A DNA stretch of 64,000 nt from CAVUWL01 sp963787415 (GCA_963787415.1 CAWBCO010000002.1:248001-312000), one strand, 5' to 3'; shown: positions 34,325 through 43,848, counted from the first letter of the stretch. Notes: generated by a model from the sequence alone, not told the origin. A program made the numbers and translations.

Positions 34325-36361
34325 TCAGCCGAGAATCGGCTCCGAAGAGCGCAGCGCAGCGATCACTCGGTCTGCCACCGCCTCGCCGGTCAGTCCGACC
34401 TCAGCACGCAAGAGCTTTGACTTGCCGTGGCCGATGTAGCGGTCTGGAAGCCCGACCCTCAGGACCTGGGCCCGATCGCCCGGCCGCTCAGCCATGGCGT
34501 CCTCGAGATGTTCCACGACAGCTGCACCGAGGCCCCCCGCAAGCACGTTCTCCTCAATCGTGACGAGGAGGTCGTGATCGAGCGCGAGTCGCTCGATCAG
34601 CCCTGCGTCAAGTGGCTTGGCGAAGCGGGCGTCGGCGATCGTCGGCCTCAGGTCATGCCCAGCGAGGATCTCTCCTGCTTCAAGTGCAACTGCCACCCCA
34701 TAGCCATAACCGAGCAGCGCGACCCGCTCCCCGCTTGACAAGAGCTCGCCGCTGCCGAGCGGAATCTCGGTTGGCTCCGCCGGAATCTCGACCCCAATCG
34801 CCGCGCCGCGTGGGTAGCGCAAGGCGACCGGTCCCCGATGGGCGAGTGCCGTGCGCAGCATGTCGATCATCATCGCCTCATCGCGGGGGGCCATAACCAC
34901 CAGGTTGGGGATTGGGCGTAGGTAGGAGATATCAAAGGCGCCGTGATGAGTCGGGCCGTCCTCGCCGACAATGCCCGCCCGATCCAGGGCGAAGGTGACG
35001 TCAAGCTGCTGCAGACAGATGTCGTGGATGATCTGGTCATAGGCGCGCTGCAGGAAGGTCGAGTAAATGGCGCAGACGGGCTTTGCCCCCTGCAGCGCCA
35101 GTCCGGCGGCCAACAGCACCGCGTTTTGCTCGGCGATGCCCACGTCGTAGTACTGACTGGGAATCTGATCGGCGAGCATTTGCAAACCGGTTCCGCCCGA
35201 CATCGCCGCGGTGATCCCGATCACCCGCTGATCGCGTCTGGCCTCGGCGACCATCGCCTTGGCAAAGACCTGCGTGTACTGCGGCGGGTCACTCGCCGAG
35301 GGCGGCTTCTCCAGCCGCTCCGGAGCAATCGCCTCTGGCGAATCGGACTCCTTGACCGCGACGGGCTTTGGTGCCGGCTTTCCGTCGATGATTGAATTCG
35401 GCTTGGCGGCGTGCCAGCGCTCCATTCCCTCCAGCCCACCCTGTTCGGCTGGTGCGAATCCCTTCCCCTTGACGGTGTGGATATGGACGACAACGGGCCG
35501 TTCAGCCTCAAAAGCCTCAGCGATCGCCGCCCTCAGAGCATGGACGTCGTGGCCATCTATGACGCCCATGTAGGCAAGATCGAGCTCCTCGAAAAAGAGA
35601 CCTGGAGCCCAGTAGGCCTTGATCGCGGACTTGATCTCGGGCCCCAAGCGCTCGATTCGCCTGCCCAACCCCAACGGCAGTTTCGTCAGCCGATCCTCAA
35701 CCCCCTCGCGGGCGTGGTAGAGGCGCGGGTTGAGCCGGACCCGGTTGAAATAGCGTGACAGCGCCCCAACGTTGGGCGAGATCGACATCCCATTGTCATT
35801 TAGAACGATTACGATAGGCGTCTGCAAACCACCGGCAGCGTGCATCGCCTCATAGGCGACGCCGCCGGTCAGAGCTCCGTCGCCGATTACCGCGACGACC
35901 TTCCCGTCCTCACCGATTCCCTTGCGCATCGCCTCCTTGAGCCCCACCGCATAGCCAATCGAGGTAGAGGCATGCCCGGCGCCCATGATGTCGTGCTCGG
36001 ACTCAAAGATCGAACAAAACGGGGCCAGCCCCTCATACTGGCGAATCGTCGGCAGCCCGACTCGCCGACCGGTGAGGATCTTGTGCGGGTAGGCCTGGTG
36101 CCCAACGTCCCAAAGAATCTTGTCGCGGGGAGAGGCGAGCAGGCTGTGCAAAGACACGGCCAGCTCACAGGTGCCGAGGTTGGCACCGAAGTGGCCGCCG
36201 ACCTGGCCAATCGTGTCGATGATGTAGGTGCGTATCTCCTGCGCGAGCTGCACCAGCTGCTCCTCGCTGAGTCCACGGATGTCCGCCGGTACCTCGATCG
36301 TCTCCAAAAGCGGCTCGAGGTCCTCACCTTTTTGATCTGGGCTGAGCGGAATCTCTTTCAT
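34325..36361 (-). CDS. dxs: 1-deoxy-D-xylulose-5-phosphate synthase
   Basis: 678 residues. It makes DXP from pyruvate and glyceraldehyde 3-phosphate, the first step of the MEP isoprenoid pathway, with thiamine diphosphate. DVGHQAYPHKILTGR, the ThDP motif GDGALTGGVAYEAM with VLNDNGMSIS, the central transketolase part EDGPTHHGAFDISYLR, and the C-terminal RYPRGAAIG are all diagnostic. The start overlaps the ispA stop by four bases (ATGA), so isoprenoid chain synthesis and its precursor supply are coupled. A long spacer of Pro/Glu residues sits near residues 320-360. Confidence 0.97.
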   Translation of the reverse strand: MKEIPLSPDQKGEDLEPLLETIEVPADIRGLSEEQLVQLAQEIRTYIIDTIGQVGGHFGANLGTCELAVSLHSLLASPRDKILWDVGHQAYPHKILTGRRVGLPTIRQYEGLAPFCSIFESEHDIMGAGHASTSIGYAVGLKEAMRKGIGEDGKVVAVIGDGALTGGVAYEAMHAAGGLQTPIVIVLNDNGMSISPNVGALSRYFNRVRLNPRLYHAREGVEDRLTKLPLGLGRRIERLGPEIKSAIKAYWAPGLFFEELDLAYMGVIDGHDVHALRAAIAEAFEAERPVVVHIHTVKGKGFAPAEQGGLEGMERWHAAKPNSIIDGKPAPKPVAVKESDSPEAIAPERLEKPPSASDPPQYTQVFAKAMVAEARRDQRVIGITAAMSGGTGLQMLADQIPSQYYDVGIAEQNAVLLAAGLALQGAKPVCAIYSTFLQRAYDQIIHDICLQQLDVTFALDRAGIVGEDGPTHHGAFDISYLRPIPNLVVMAPRDEAMMIDMLRTALAHRGPVALRYPRGAAIGVEIPAEPTEIPLGSGELLSSGERVALLGYGYGVAVALEAGEILAGHDLRPTIADARFAKPLDAGLIERLALDHDLLVTIEENVLAGGLGAAVVEHLEDAMAERPGDRAQVLRVGLPDRYIGHGKSKLLRAEVGLTGEAVADRVIAALRSSEPILG

Positions 36362-37218
36362 TCGTGTCTTGTGAAGATGTAGTCGGCGACCTGCTTGAGA
36401 TCACCGGTTTGGCCTCCAGCCCCGGCCAGCGCCCTGCTCACCTTTGCGTGGGACTCAGCGGCGAGCTCGCGTGCACGATCGAGACCAAAGAGACTGACGT
36501 AAGTCAGTTTGCCATGTCGCGCGTCGCTTCCCTGCGGCTTGCCAAGCTGCTCATCGCTCTCGGTCACGTCGAGAATGTCATCGACGATCTGAAATAGAAT
36601 GCCCAACTCGCTCGCGAATCGACGGTAGGGCAGGGCCTCGGGTTCTTCTATGCCCTCCATTACGAGCACGATGCCCACACTGGCGGCAATCAGGCGCCCG
36701 GTCTTCAGTGCATGCAGCGAGCGCAGCCCCTCCGCATCCTTGCCCTGGCCAGCAACGTCGACGTATTGGCCGCCGACCATGCCATCGACACCGGTCGCGA
36801 CCGCCAGCTCGTGCAGACCGGAAAGCACCCTGGCGCGATCTCCGGGTTGCTGGCAAAAAAGCCTAACCGCCTCAGCGAAGAGGCCATCGCCAGCGAGAAT
36901 TGCCACGTCCTCGCCGAACTTGACGTGGGAGGTCGGCTGGCCCCGGCGAAGGTCATCGTCATCCATGGCCGGCAGGTCATCGTGAATCAGCGAGTAGGTG
37001 TGGATCAGCTCAATCGCGCAGGCGACTGGAAGGAAACCTTGCGGATCCGAGCCCAGCGCGCGAGCGGTCGCCAGGGCGAGGACAGGCCTGACCCGCTTAC
37101 CACCCGCGAGCAGTGAGTAGCGCATCGCATCCTCGAGTCCGGCGGTTGCAGCGGTGGCGGAGAATCGAAGTTGATCGAGCGCAGAGTCCACCATCGAGCG
37201 CAGGTCGTCTGGATACAT
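36358..37218 (-). CDS. ispA: polyprenyl (farnesyl/geranylgeranyl) diphosphate synthase
   Basis: 286 residues from ATG 37218 (a TTG two codons upstream is also open). The first Asp-rich motif is LIHDDLPAMDDDDLRRG, the second FQIVDDILDVT, and GGKRVRP precedes them; all fit short-chain E-type isoprenyl diphosphate synthases. The residues before the first motif (TYSLIHDD) suit a C15-C20 product. It lies in nusB-orf56-ispA-dxs and overlaps dxs. Confidence 0.95.
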   Translation of the reverse strand: MYPDDLRSMVDSALDQLRFSATAATAGLEDAMRYSLLAGGKRVRPVLALATARALGSDPQGFLPVACAIELIHTYSLIHDDLPAMDDDDLRRGQPTSHVKFGEDVAILAGDGLFAEAVRLFCQQPGDRARVLSGLHELAVATGVDGMVGGQYVDVAGQGKDAEGLRSLHALKTGRLIAASVGIVLVMEGIEEPEALPYRRFASELGILFQIVDDILDVTESDEQLGKPQGSDARHGKLTYVSLFGLDRARELAAESHAKVSRALAGAGGQTGDLKQVADYIFTRHE

Positions 37219-37237
37219 CAGCAACGAGGGCTAAGGC

Positions 37238-37408
37238 TCACTCGGATGCGGCTTCACGGATGCGGCGGTTGGCCTCCTCGACCGCCTCGGCAGAGAGCTC
37301 TGAAGCCTCATGCACGAGGGCGGCAGTGCTCTCCTCGCCAGCCTCCTGGCGACCGAGCTCCTCTGCGATCGCATCAAGCCGCTCAGAGATTTGACGCAGT
37401 CGGCTCAC
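37238..37408 (-). CDS. 56-residue coiled-coil protein between nusB and ispA (xseB position)
   Basis: It starts at GTG 37408, whose four bases overlap the nusB stop (GTGA), and ends 19 bases before the ispA ATG. The sequence is almost wholly helical with heptad-like spacing (SRLRQISERLDAIAEELGRQ and LSAEAVEEANRRIREAASE). In many genomes xseA and xseB (exonuclease VII) stand between nusB and ispA. Length and helicity resemble XseB, but its usual FEEALxxLExIV motif is not seen and xseA is absent here. Translation is well supported by the coupling; function is uncertain. Confidence 0.7.
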   Translation of the reverse strand: MSRLRQISERLDAIAEELGRQEAGEESTAALVHEASELSAEAVEEANRRIREAASE

Positions 37409-37776
37409 CGAACCCCTCCACGCACCGCGGCGCCAAGGATGCCGTTGACAAACCCCGGAGCATCTGCTCCGCAGTACTCCTTTGCGATCTCCACTGCCTC
37501 ATCGATTGCCACCTCGGTGGGCGCCTCCCCGTACTCGATCTCATAGAGCGCAACCCGCATCAGGTTGCGATCCAGTGGCGCGATCCGCTCTACGTCCCAG
37601 CCCCTCGCATGACGAGAAATGATCTGATCGAGCAGATCATGGTGCTCCTCCACTCCAACGGCCAGTTCCCGGGTAAAGGCTCGAGAGCCAGCGAGAAGGT
37701 CCTCAAGAGGCCTGCCAGTTACGTCTCGCTGGTAGCAGGCAAAAACGGCATCGCGTCGTTGGTCTGTCCTTCGCAT
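37405..37776 (-). CDS. nusB: transcription antitermination factor NusB
   Basis: 123 residues. RRTDQRRDAVFACYQRDVTG opens the all-helical NusB fold, and DRNLMRVALYEIEYGEAPTEV with ALDEAVEIAKEYC-like text (AIDEAVEIAKEYCGADAPGF) then FVNGILGA complete the family signature. It binds boxA RNA with NusE for rRNA antitermination. It follows efp by 39 bases and its stop overlaps the 56-residue gene. Confidence 0.96.
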   Translation of the reverse strand: MRRTDQRRDAVFACYQRDVTGRPLEDLLAGSRAFTRELAVGVEEHHDLLDQIISRHARGWDVERIAPLDRNLMRVALYEIEYGEAPTEVAIDEAVEIAKEYCGADAPGFVNGILGAAVRGGVR

Positions 37777-37815
37777 CGAGTTCTATTCTCGCGCTTTTGC
37801 AGATCTCGGTAGCGC

Positions 37816-38379
37816 TCAGGCGCGTGAGAGATACTCACCGTTGCGGGTATCAACCCGAATGCTTTCCCCCTCCTCGATGAAAAGCGGGACCTGAACCGTC
37901 ACCCCGGACTCAAGCGTCGCCTGCTTGGTTCCGCCACCGGAGGCCGTATCTCCCTTCACGCCCGGCTCCGTCGCCGCCACCTTCATATCGATGGCGCTTG
38001 CAACCTGAACCTCGCTTGGGCGATCATCGACGAAGAGAACGTCAACCTCGGCGTTGGGCAGCACCCACTGCATCGCCGCGCCAGCGATCTCACGCGGAAC
38101 CTCGATCTGCTCATAGTCACGACTGTCCATAAAGACTGCGGTGTCCCCAGAGTCATAGAGGTATTGCATCTTTCGCGACTCGGTCCGGACCGGACGGAAC
38201 TTCTCTCCGGCGCGGAAGGTCTTCTCCAAGACCGAACCATCGGCGATCCGGCGCAGCTTCGTCCGCACAAAGGCCCCGCCCTTACCGGGCTTGACGTGCT
38301 GGAACTCGATGATGCGAAAGATCGTCCCGTCAATTTCGACGTGGGATCCGTTCTTGAACTGGTTTGTTGAGATAGACAT
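37816..38379 (-). CDS. efp: elongation factor P
   Basis: 187 residues, normal length. The N-terminal KOW-like domain has VKPGKGGAFVRTKL with Lys at the tip that contacts the peptidyl transferase centre, and the C-terminal OB domain ends ESIRVDTRNGEYLSRA as in the Pfam signature. EF-P relieves stalling at Pro runs. It heads the efp-nusB-orf56-ispA-dxs run. No Lys-modification enzyme (EpmA/B) is seen here, consistent with actinobacterial unmodified Lys. Confidence 0.97.
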   Translation of the reverse strand: MSISTNQFKNGSHVEIDGTIFRIIEFQHVKPGKGGAFVRTKLRRIADGSVLEKTFRAGEKFRPVRTESRKMQYLYDSGDTAVFMDSRDYEQIEVPREIAGAAMQWVLPNAEVDVLFVDDRPSEVQVASAIDMKVAATEPGVKGDTASGGGTKQATLESGVTVQVPLFIEEGESIRVDTRNGEYLSRA

Positions 38380-38543
38380 GTCTGCTTGCGTTGGGGGTCG
38401 AGCCGATCGGCGAAGCTCGGTGATTGCTCACCAGCCAAGGCAAAGGTTAATTTACCCTGACGCCGCACGACCGCTCACTCTTGGCGCCCTCAATCAGCCA
38501 GTTTGGGGATCGGACTTAGGGCAGTCGCTGGGCCCGGTGCCGG

Positions 38544-39386
38544 CTACTCGCCGAGGGCCGCGAAATGGACGAAGAGGTAGGAACCGGCGTCATTCTCCTC
38601 AACCTGCAGATCGTCGGCGAGATCCTCGAGGGAGGCGTCGATCCCCGGCAGGGTTAGGCCGGCGCGCAGCTTTGCGGTCGCTGCCTGGGGCATCGGACCG
38701 ATGCGCAGGTCGATCCCCTCTGTGCGGTCGGCGACGTTCATCGAAACGCTCCCGTCGCTGAAAGCTACGGGCGCCAGCTCTGAGATCGCGTCGGTAAGCA
38801 AGACTGCATCGCTCAGGCGATCGACCGTAATCCGGTGGCGGGCCGCAAGCGCGCCGAGGACGCGGCCGAGGACCGGGGCGACGAGTTCAGGATCCCCGAT
38901 CCTTAACTCGGCGCCCTCCTCCCCATCGAAACTGAGTCCCGGGCTCAAAGCCCGGGCGACAGGATCGACTCCCACGGGTAGATGCATGCGGATCTCCGTT
39001 CCCCGCTCAAGGCCCCCGGAGATCTCAAAGCTGCTTGAGAGAGCGGCGATCAGCGTCAGCCCAATCCGCAGGCTCGGCCGCTCGATATCAGGACTGGGAC
39101 GGATTCCGGCGCCAAAGTCCCGCACAACCACGGTCAACCCGCCATCCTCGGCGAAAGCCTCGACCTCAAGCGGCCCGGGCTCATCGTCATAGGCGTGAAC
39201 GACAACGTTCATGCACGCCTCGGTGACCACCGTCTTCAGATCCCCGAGCCCCGTCTCCCCCATCCCCATCCGCTCGGCCAAGCCGGCCACCGCATGGCGG
39301 ACAACGGTCACATTCTCCGACTTCGCCGGGAGCTTGATCAGTAGGCCCGTTTTATCGCCTGTGCCTTGCACCTCTTGGGGCTCCAT
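38544..39386 (-). CDS. RsbW-like ATP-binding protein (anti-sigma regulatory factor type)
   Basis: 280 residues from ATG 39386; the frame is open to 39743 but the added part lacks protein character. Residues about 12-140 form a HATPase_c_2 domain: LKTVVTEACMNVVVHAYDDE (N-box) and LTVVVRDFGAGIRPSPD (G1 box). Residues about 150-280 appear to repeat the fold in degenerate form (ITVDRLSDAVLLTDAISELA resembles the N-box helix, with Asp/Ser instead of the Glu/Asn set). It may bind a STAS protein such as that at 30055. Confidence 0.86.
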   Translation of the reverse strand: MEPQEVQGTGDKTGLLIKLPAKSENVTVVRHAVAGLAERMGMGETGLGDLKTVVTEACMNVVVHAYDDEPGPLEVEAFAEDGGLTVVVRDFGAGIRPSPDIERPSLRIGLTLIAALSSSFEISGGLERGTEIRMHLPVGVDPVARALSPGLSFDGEEGAELRIGDPELVAPVLGRVLGALAARHRITVDRLSDAVLLTDAISELAPVAFSDGSVSMNVADRTEGIDLRIGPMPQAATAKLRAGLTLPGIDASLEDLADDLQVEENDAGSYLFVHFAALGE

Positions 39387-40089
39387 ATGCTGCCGTAAAT
39401 ACGAAGGCGACGAGCGTACCCGCGCGATCGGTTCCGTGCCGTCCGCTACCCCTTCTCGGTCAGCGCGAAACCCCTTCCGATCGAGAGTCCGCCCCAACTC
39501 TGGCACCGGGCCGCTCAGGATTGGGGCAAACCGAGCCGCGATTAACGCATCCCGAACCCACCCGCGGTGACCAGTGCCAGGCAGGGCAGACCCGCCTTTC
39601 CCTCGGCCGCGCCGCACCCCTAGACTCGCCGCCAACCAGCAGCGGGCGACCCCGCAAGACAGCCGAGATCGGGTGACCCGCCCGCCGCCGCGTCTCTGAG
39701 CCAGCTCGGCAAGGGTCTCGGGCTGGGCTGGGCACCGCTCCAAAGCGCAGCGGCAGCCGCGGCAGCCAATCGGCGCTCGATCATTCTCAGGTGCCCACTC
39801 TCAGCCTGGATTGGCCTCGCACCCGACGTGGCGCGATTGCGCCCAGTTCAACACCGTCCGTCAGGTTCTCGACAACCGCTTTCAGTGCGCTGTCGAACTC
39901 ACCAGCCAAGCGAGGATCGCCGCAACGGCTATCGCGGTCGTGCGCAAGCCCGCTCCGAGATTCGCTTTCACCGCTCAAAATGCGGAACCCCGACCGCGCC
40001 AGCGTGTTCAAAAGTCAAGCCCGGCAGAATCCCTGAATCAGGTCGAGGTCCGGTTGGTCAGGAACCGTAACCTGAAGCTGAACGAGAAA
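39387..40089. other. gene-free stretch
   Basis: About 700 bases between divergent genes. Long frames extend into it (minus to 39743, plus from 39811), but their composition is Arg/Pro-rich and lacks motifs, and better starts exist at 39386 and 40090. No RNA gene or terminator recognised. Confidence 0.55.
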
Positions 40090-40575
40090 ATGAGCAATCG
40101 AGTATCAACAATCGCCGCAATCCTTCTCGCAGCGCTCGCAAGCGCGGGAATCGCCCAGGCCGGAGAAGCACCCACCCAGGGTGAATACGTCGCGCGGGTT
40201 GAGCCAATTTGCCAAGCCGATACGGTGAGCAATCAGCGCCTGCTCGATGGAGTCCAGGCAAAAATAAGAGAGCAGAAACTGGCGAGCGCCGGCGCTCAGT
40301 TCATCCGCGCCGCCGCGGCCTTCGGCCAGGCGACCGCCGAAATCTCCGCCGTGCCACAGCCGCCACTTGACCAAACGAAACTGAACAAATGGATCGAACA
40401 CCTACGGCTCGTCGAAGGCTATTTACGAAAGACCGGAAGGGCGCTGCGCCATGGCAACCGCGGCGGCGCCACCCTCGACGTAATCAAGTTGCGCAGTAGC
40501 AGCAATGCTGCCAATAACGTCGTCTTCAATTTCGAATTTCATTACTGCCGAATCACCGCCTCGCAGTTCAGCTGA
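40090..40575 (+). CDS. small secreted helical protein of unknown function
   Basis: 161 residues from ATG 40090, which places a clear signal peptide first (STIAAILLAALASAGIAQAG, cleavage after AQA). The mature part is helical: EYVARVEPICQADTVSN, then AQFIRAAAAFGQATAEISAV, IEHLRLVEGYLRKTGRAL, ending FNFEFHYCRITA. The two Cys (PIC and HYC) could pair across the bundle. This pattern recurs in secreted proteins of this bacterial class, without known function. Confidence 0.72.
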   Translation: MSNRVSTIAAILLAALASAGIAQAGEAPTQGEYVARVEPICQADTVSNQRLLDGVQAKIREQKLASAGAQFIRAAAAFGQATAEISAVPQPPLDQTKLNKWIEHLRLVEGYLRKTGRALRHGNRGGATLDVIKLRSSSNAANNVVFNFEFHYCRITASQFS

Positions 40576-40629
40576 GCCGATCTGAATGAGGGCGGCGCAG
40601 CCGGCGCCTTTCGATCATCTCGGTGGCAG

Positions 40630-41445
40630 TCAGGGTTCTCGGCCTTTGAGTTCGACCGCGGTGGTGGTCGTCAGGGTCGAAGCGCTACCAGCGGAGAGCA
40701 CGCGGCGCAGGAGGCCGGGAGCCAGGATGCGCGCGGCCGCAGCCAGCGCATAGGGACGCGGCACGTAGCGCTCGGCCCTACCGCCGGGGCCAACCTGCAC
40801 TATTGCCTCGGCTACGGCCTCGGGGCTGGAGACGATCCAGCGGGTCAGCGCCCTCTCGCGCAGCTCGGTCGCAGGGAAGCCTTCGGTGGCGATGAAACCG
40901 GGCAGGACGAGGCCGACGTGAACCCCGTTTGGACGCTCCTCAACATGCAGTGCGTCGGTCCAGCCGATCAGCGCGAACTTGCTCGCCGAGTAGGCCCCGG
41001 TGCGCGGTCGCGAGACCCGACCGGCGGTGCTCGCGATGTTGACAACCGCACTCGGCGCCGAGGAGCGCAGCAGCGGCAGGAGTGCGGCGGTGAGCCGCAC
41101 GACGGCATCGAAGTTGATCTGCATATGGCGGCGCACGTTGTCGTAGCCGCTCTCGGCGAAACTGCCCCGCCAAGCGGCCCCGGCGTTATTGACCAACAGA
41201 TCGAGCCGCTGATAGCGCTCGCCGAGGTGGGCTCGGATCCGCTCGGGGGCATCTTGGTTGATCAGATCGAGCGCCACATACGTCGCCGGACAGTCGAGCG
41301 AGTCGGCCAGCTCGCGCAGCCGATTCTCGCGACGGGCGACAAGAACCACCTCGGTGCGCGGCTCGCGCGCGAACCGCTTCGCGGTCGCCGCGCCGATCCC
41401 GCTGGAGGCACCGGTGATCAACACAATCTTTGACTGTTGAGACAC
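40630..41445 (-). CDS. short-chain dehydrogenase/reductase
   Basis: 271 residues from GTG 41445 (an alternative GTG two codons earlier). Classical SDR motifs: IVLITGASSGIGAATAKRF (nucleotide binding), LDLLVNNAGAAWRG, the catalytic Ser in VVNIASTAGRVS, and Tyr/Lys in GAYSASKFAL. RRENRLREL after the second strand suggests NADPH preference. It is divergent from the LtrA gene. Substrate unknown. Confidence 0.93.
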   Translation of the reverse strand: MSQQSKIVLITGASSGIGAATAKRFAREPRTEVVLVARRENRLRELADSLDCPATYVALDLINQDAPERIRAHLGERYQRLDLLVNNAGAAWRGSFAESGYDNVRRHMQINFDAVVRLTAALLPLLRSSAPSAVVNIASTAGRVSRPRTGAYSASKFALIGWTDALHVEERPNGVHVGLVLPGFIATEGFPATELRERALTRWIVSSPEAVAEAIVQVGPGGRAERYVPRPYALAAAARILAPGLLRRVLSAGSASTLTTTTAVELKGREP

Positions 41446-41518
41446 TTGCACAACCGTAATCGACGCTCGCCATAGCCGCTGGCGCGGCCGCCAGCGGCGA
41501 CTTGGAAGGATGGCGGTG

Positions 41519-42715
41519 ATGACGGCCTCAAGCGGCATCGGAAGCTCTCGCCTGAGCACGGCGATGCGCGAGGACGACAGGGTGACCTCGCTGGAGCTGT
41601 TTTTTGACCTCGTCTTCGTCTTGGCAATCACTCAATGCACGGCGCTTATGTCTCAGCACCCGACCTGGGCGGGGCTTGCGCAGGGCCTGCTGGTGCTCGG
41701 CATGCTTTGGTGGGCATGGGTTGGCTATGCCTGGCTTACCAGTGTCATCGATCCCGAGGAGGGTGCGGTGCGGCTCGTCCTCTTCGGCGCGATGGCCGCC
41801 CTGCTGATCGTCTCGATCTGCGTGCCCAAGGCCTTCGGCAGCCTCGCGCTTGCCTTTGCCCTCGCTTACGGGGTGGTGCGAACGGCGCATATCGCCCTCT
41901 TCATGCTTGCCAGCCCCGACGATGATGCGCTCCGACATTCGGTGCTTGGGCTTGCCGCCAGCACCGCGATCGCGGTTGCACTGCTGGTCGGCGCCCCGAT
42001 CGTCGGCGGCCTCGGACAGGACGGACTCTGGGTGCTGGCGCTGCTCCTCGACATGGGGGGTCCCTATTTCTTTGGTTCAGAGGGCTGGAAGCTGGTCCCC
42101 GGGCATTTCGCCGAGCGGCATGGATTGATCGTGATCATCGCTCTGGGCGAGTCGATCGTCGCGATCGGGGTCGGCGCCTCAGGCGCCCTAACTCTTGGAA
42201 TCGGCACCGCGGCGATACTCGGGGTGGCCCTCGCGGCGGCGATGTGGTGGACCTACTTCGACATCGTCGCGCTGGTTGCTGGACGGCGGCTCGCCGCGGC
42301 TGCTGAGGGGCGCGAGCGCAATGAGATGGCGCGCGATTCCTACTCCCTCCTGCATCTGCCGATGGTTGCCGGAATCGTTCTCACGGCGCTCGGTCTGAAG
42401 ATCACGATCGGCCATTTCGGCGCACACCTGCATGACGTTGCATCCTTTGCCCTGCTCGGCGGGCTCGCCATCTACCTGCTCGGGCACGTTGCCTTTCGCT
42501 TCCGCCACGTCCATACGATCAACCGCCAACGTCTGTTGCTCTCCCTGGCGCTCTTGATCCTTGTTCCAGCTGCAACCGCGGTGCCGGCGTTGGTCGCGCT
42601 GGCGCTCGTCAATGTCTTGATCTGGACAATGATCGCCTTTGAGACTCACAGCTATGGTGAGGGACGCCGCCGCGTACGCCACCCCGAGTCGCTCCACAGC
42701 GCTGCCAGCAGTTGA
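41519..42715 (+). CDS. low temperature requirement protein A (LtrA) family membrane protein
   Basis: 398 residues from ATG 41519, 9 bases after GGAAGG; the ATG at 41510 would overlap that site. The first helix holds the LtrA motif VTSLELFFDLVFVLAITQ, with a second landmark GLIVIIALGESIVAIGVG and a Trp/Tyr-rich helix AAAMWWTYFDIVAL. About ten membrane helices in all. LtrA was first linked to cold growth in Listeria; its molecular role is unknown. Divergent from the SDR gene and 43 bases before the M42 peptidase. Confidence 0.93.
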   Translation: MTASSGIGSSRLSTAMREDDRVTSLELFFDLVFVLAITQCTALMSQHPTWAGLAQGLLVLGMLWWAWVGYAWLTSVIDPEEGAVRLVLFGAMAALLIVSICVPKAFGSLALAFALAYGVVRTAHIALFMLASPDDDALRHSVLGLAASTAIAVALLVGAPIVGGLGQDGLWVLALLLDMGGPYFFGSEGWKLVPGHFAERHGLIVIIALGESIVAIGVGASGALTLGIGTAAILGVALAAAMWWTYFDIVALVAGRRLAAAAEGRERNEMARDSYSLLHLPMVAGIVLTALGLKITIGHFGAHLHDVASFALLGGLAIYLLGHVAFRFRHVHTINRQRLLLSLALLILVPAATAVPALVALALVNVLIWTMIAFETHSYGEGRRRVRHPESLHSAASS

Positions 42716-42758
42716 CGCTTGGATGCGACCGAATGTTTGACTCGGCATACTGCTGGCC

Positions 42759-43808
42759 GTGACCGCCACTCCCCCACTCTTGGACAAGCTGCTGCAAACG
42801 GCGGCGCCATCGGGATATGAGGAGCCGGCGGCGGCGATCTGGCGGGAAGCCGCATCCTTCGCCGAGCTCTCCGGCGACGGTCTCGGCTCCTCAATCGCCC
42901 GCCTCGGAGAGGCGCGTCCATTGCTGGCCGTCGTTGGCCACATCGATGAGATCGGATTAGTCATCACCCACATCGATGAGAAGGGCTTTCTCTACTTTGC
43001 TCCGATCGGCGGCTGGGATCCGCAGATCCTCGTCGGTCAGCGAGTCGAGGTGGCAGGTAGGGAGGCAGCCGTGCCAGGCGTCGTCGGGCGCAAGCCGATC
43101 CACCTCCTCGATCCGGATCAGCGCAAGGCCGTGGTCGAACTGAAGGGCCTGCACATCGACGTCGGCGCCTCCGATCGCGAGGATGCGGAGGAGCTCGTCC
43201 GGGTCGGCGATCCAGTCGTGATCGCGGCAAAGCCACTCCCTCTCGCCGCCGGGCGCCTTGCCTCGCGCTCGATGGATAATCGCCTCGGCGCCTACGTCGC
43301 ATTGGAGTCGCTGCGCCGTTGCGGCGATCGCGGCGGACTCACGGCCAGCTTCGCGGCGATTGCCGCTGTGCAGGAGGAGATCGGCCTCTTCGGCGCCCGC
43401 ACCGCCGCGTTTGAGGTACGCCCTGACCTGGCGATCGCTGTCGATGTAACCCATGCCACCGACGCCCCGGGTGTCGATGAGAAGGAGGTCGGCAGCCATC
43501 CCCTCGCCTCGGGCCCAGTGATTGGGCGCGGTTCGACGCTCTCGCCAAAGCTCTTTGAGCTGTTGGTGCAAACCGCAGATGAGGCTGGAATCGAGCATAC
43601 GATCAGCGCCAGTGGCCGCGGTACAAGCACCGACGCCGACGTGCTACAGATTTCACGCTCCGGAATCCCGACCGGACTTGTCTCGATCCCGATTCGCTAT
43701 ATGCACTCTCCGGTTGAGTTGGTCGACCTAGCCGATGTCGAGGCAACGGTCGAATTGATCGCCGCCTTCGCCCTCGGTTTGACAGAGGGAATCGAGCTCA
43801 GTCGCTGA
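42759..43808 (+). CDS. M42 family metallopeptidase (glutamyl aminopeptidase-like)
   Basis: 349 residues from GTG 42759. Ligands for the two metals are seen in AVVGHIDEIGLVI (His), SRSMDNRLGAYVAL (Asp), AAVQEEIGLFGARTA (Glu pair), AIAVDVTHATDAPG (Asp) and RYMHSPVELVDL (His). These match the M42 tetrahedral aminopeptidases / endoglucanase M family, cytoplasmic enzymes that trim peptides. It follows ltrA closely and ends at a hairpin shared with the convergent M24 peptidase gene. Confidence 0.94.
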   Translation: MTATPPLLDKLLQTAAPSGYEEPAAAIWREAASFAELSGDGLGSSIARLGEARPLLAVVGHIDEIGLVITHIDEKGFLYFAPIGGWDPQILVGQRVEVAGREAAVPGVVGRKPIHLLDPDQRKAVVELKGLHIDVGASDREDAEELVRVGDPVVIAAKPLPLAAGRLASRSMDNRLGAYVALESLRRCGDRGGLTASFAAIAAVQEEIGLFGARTAAFEVRPDLAIAVDVTHATDAPGVDEKEVGSHPLASGPVIGRGSTLSPKLFELLVQTADEAGIEHTISASGRGTSTDADVLQISRSGIPTGLVSIPIRYMHSPVELVDLADVEATVELIAAFALGLTEGIELSR

Positions 43809-43848
43809 ACTCGAGATAGGTAGGGAGGGAGCCCCGGCTCCTTTCGAG

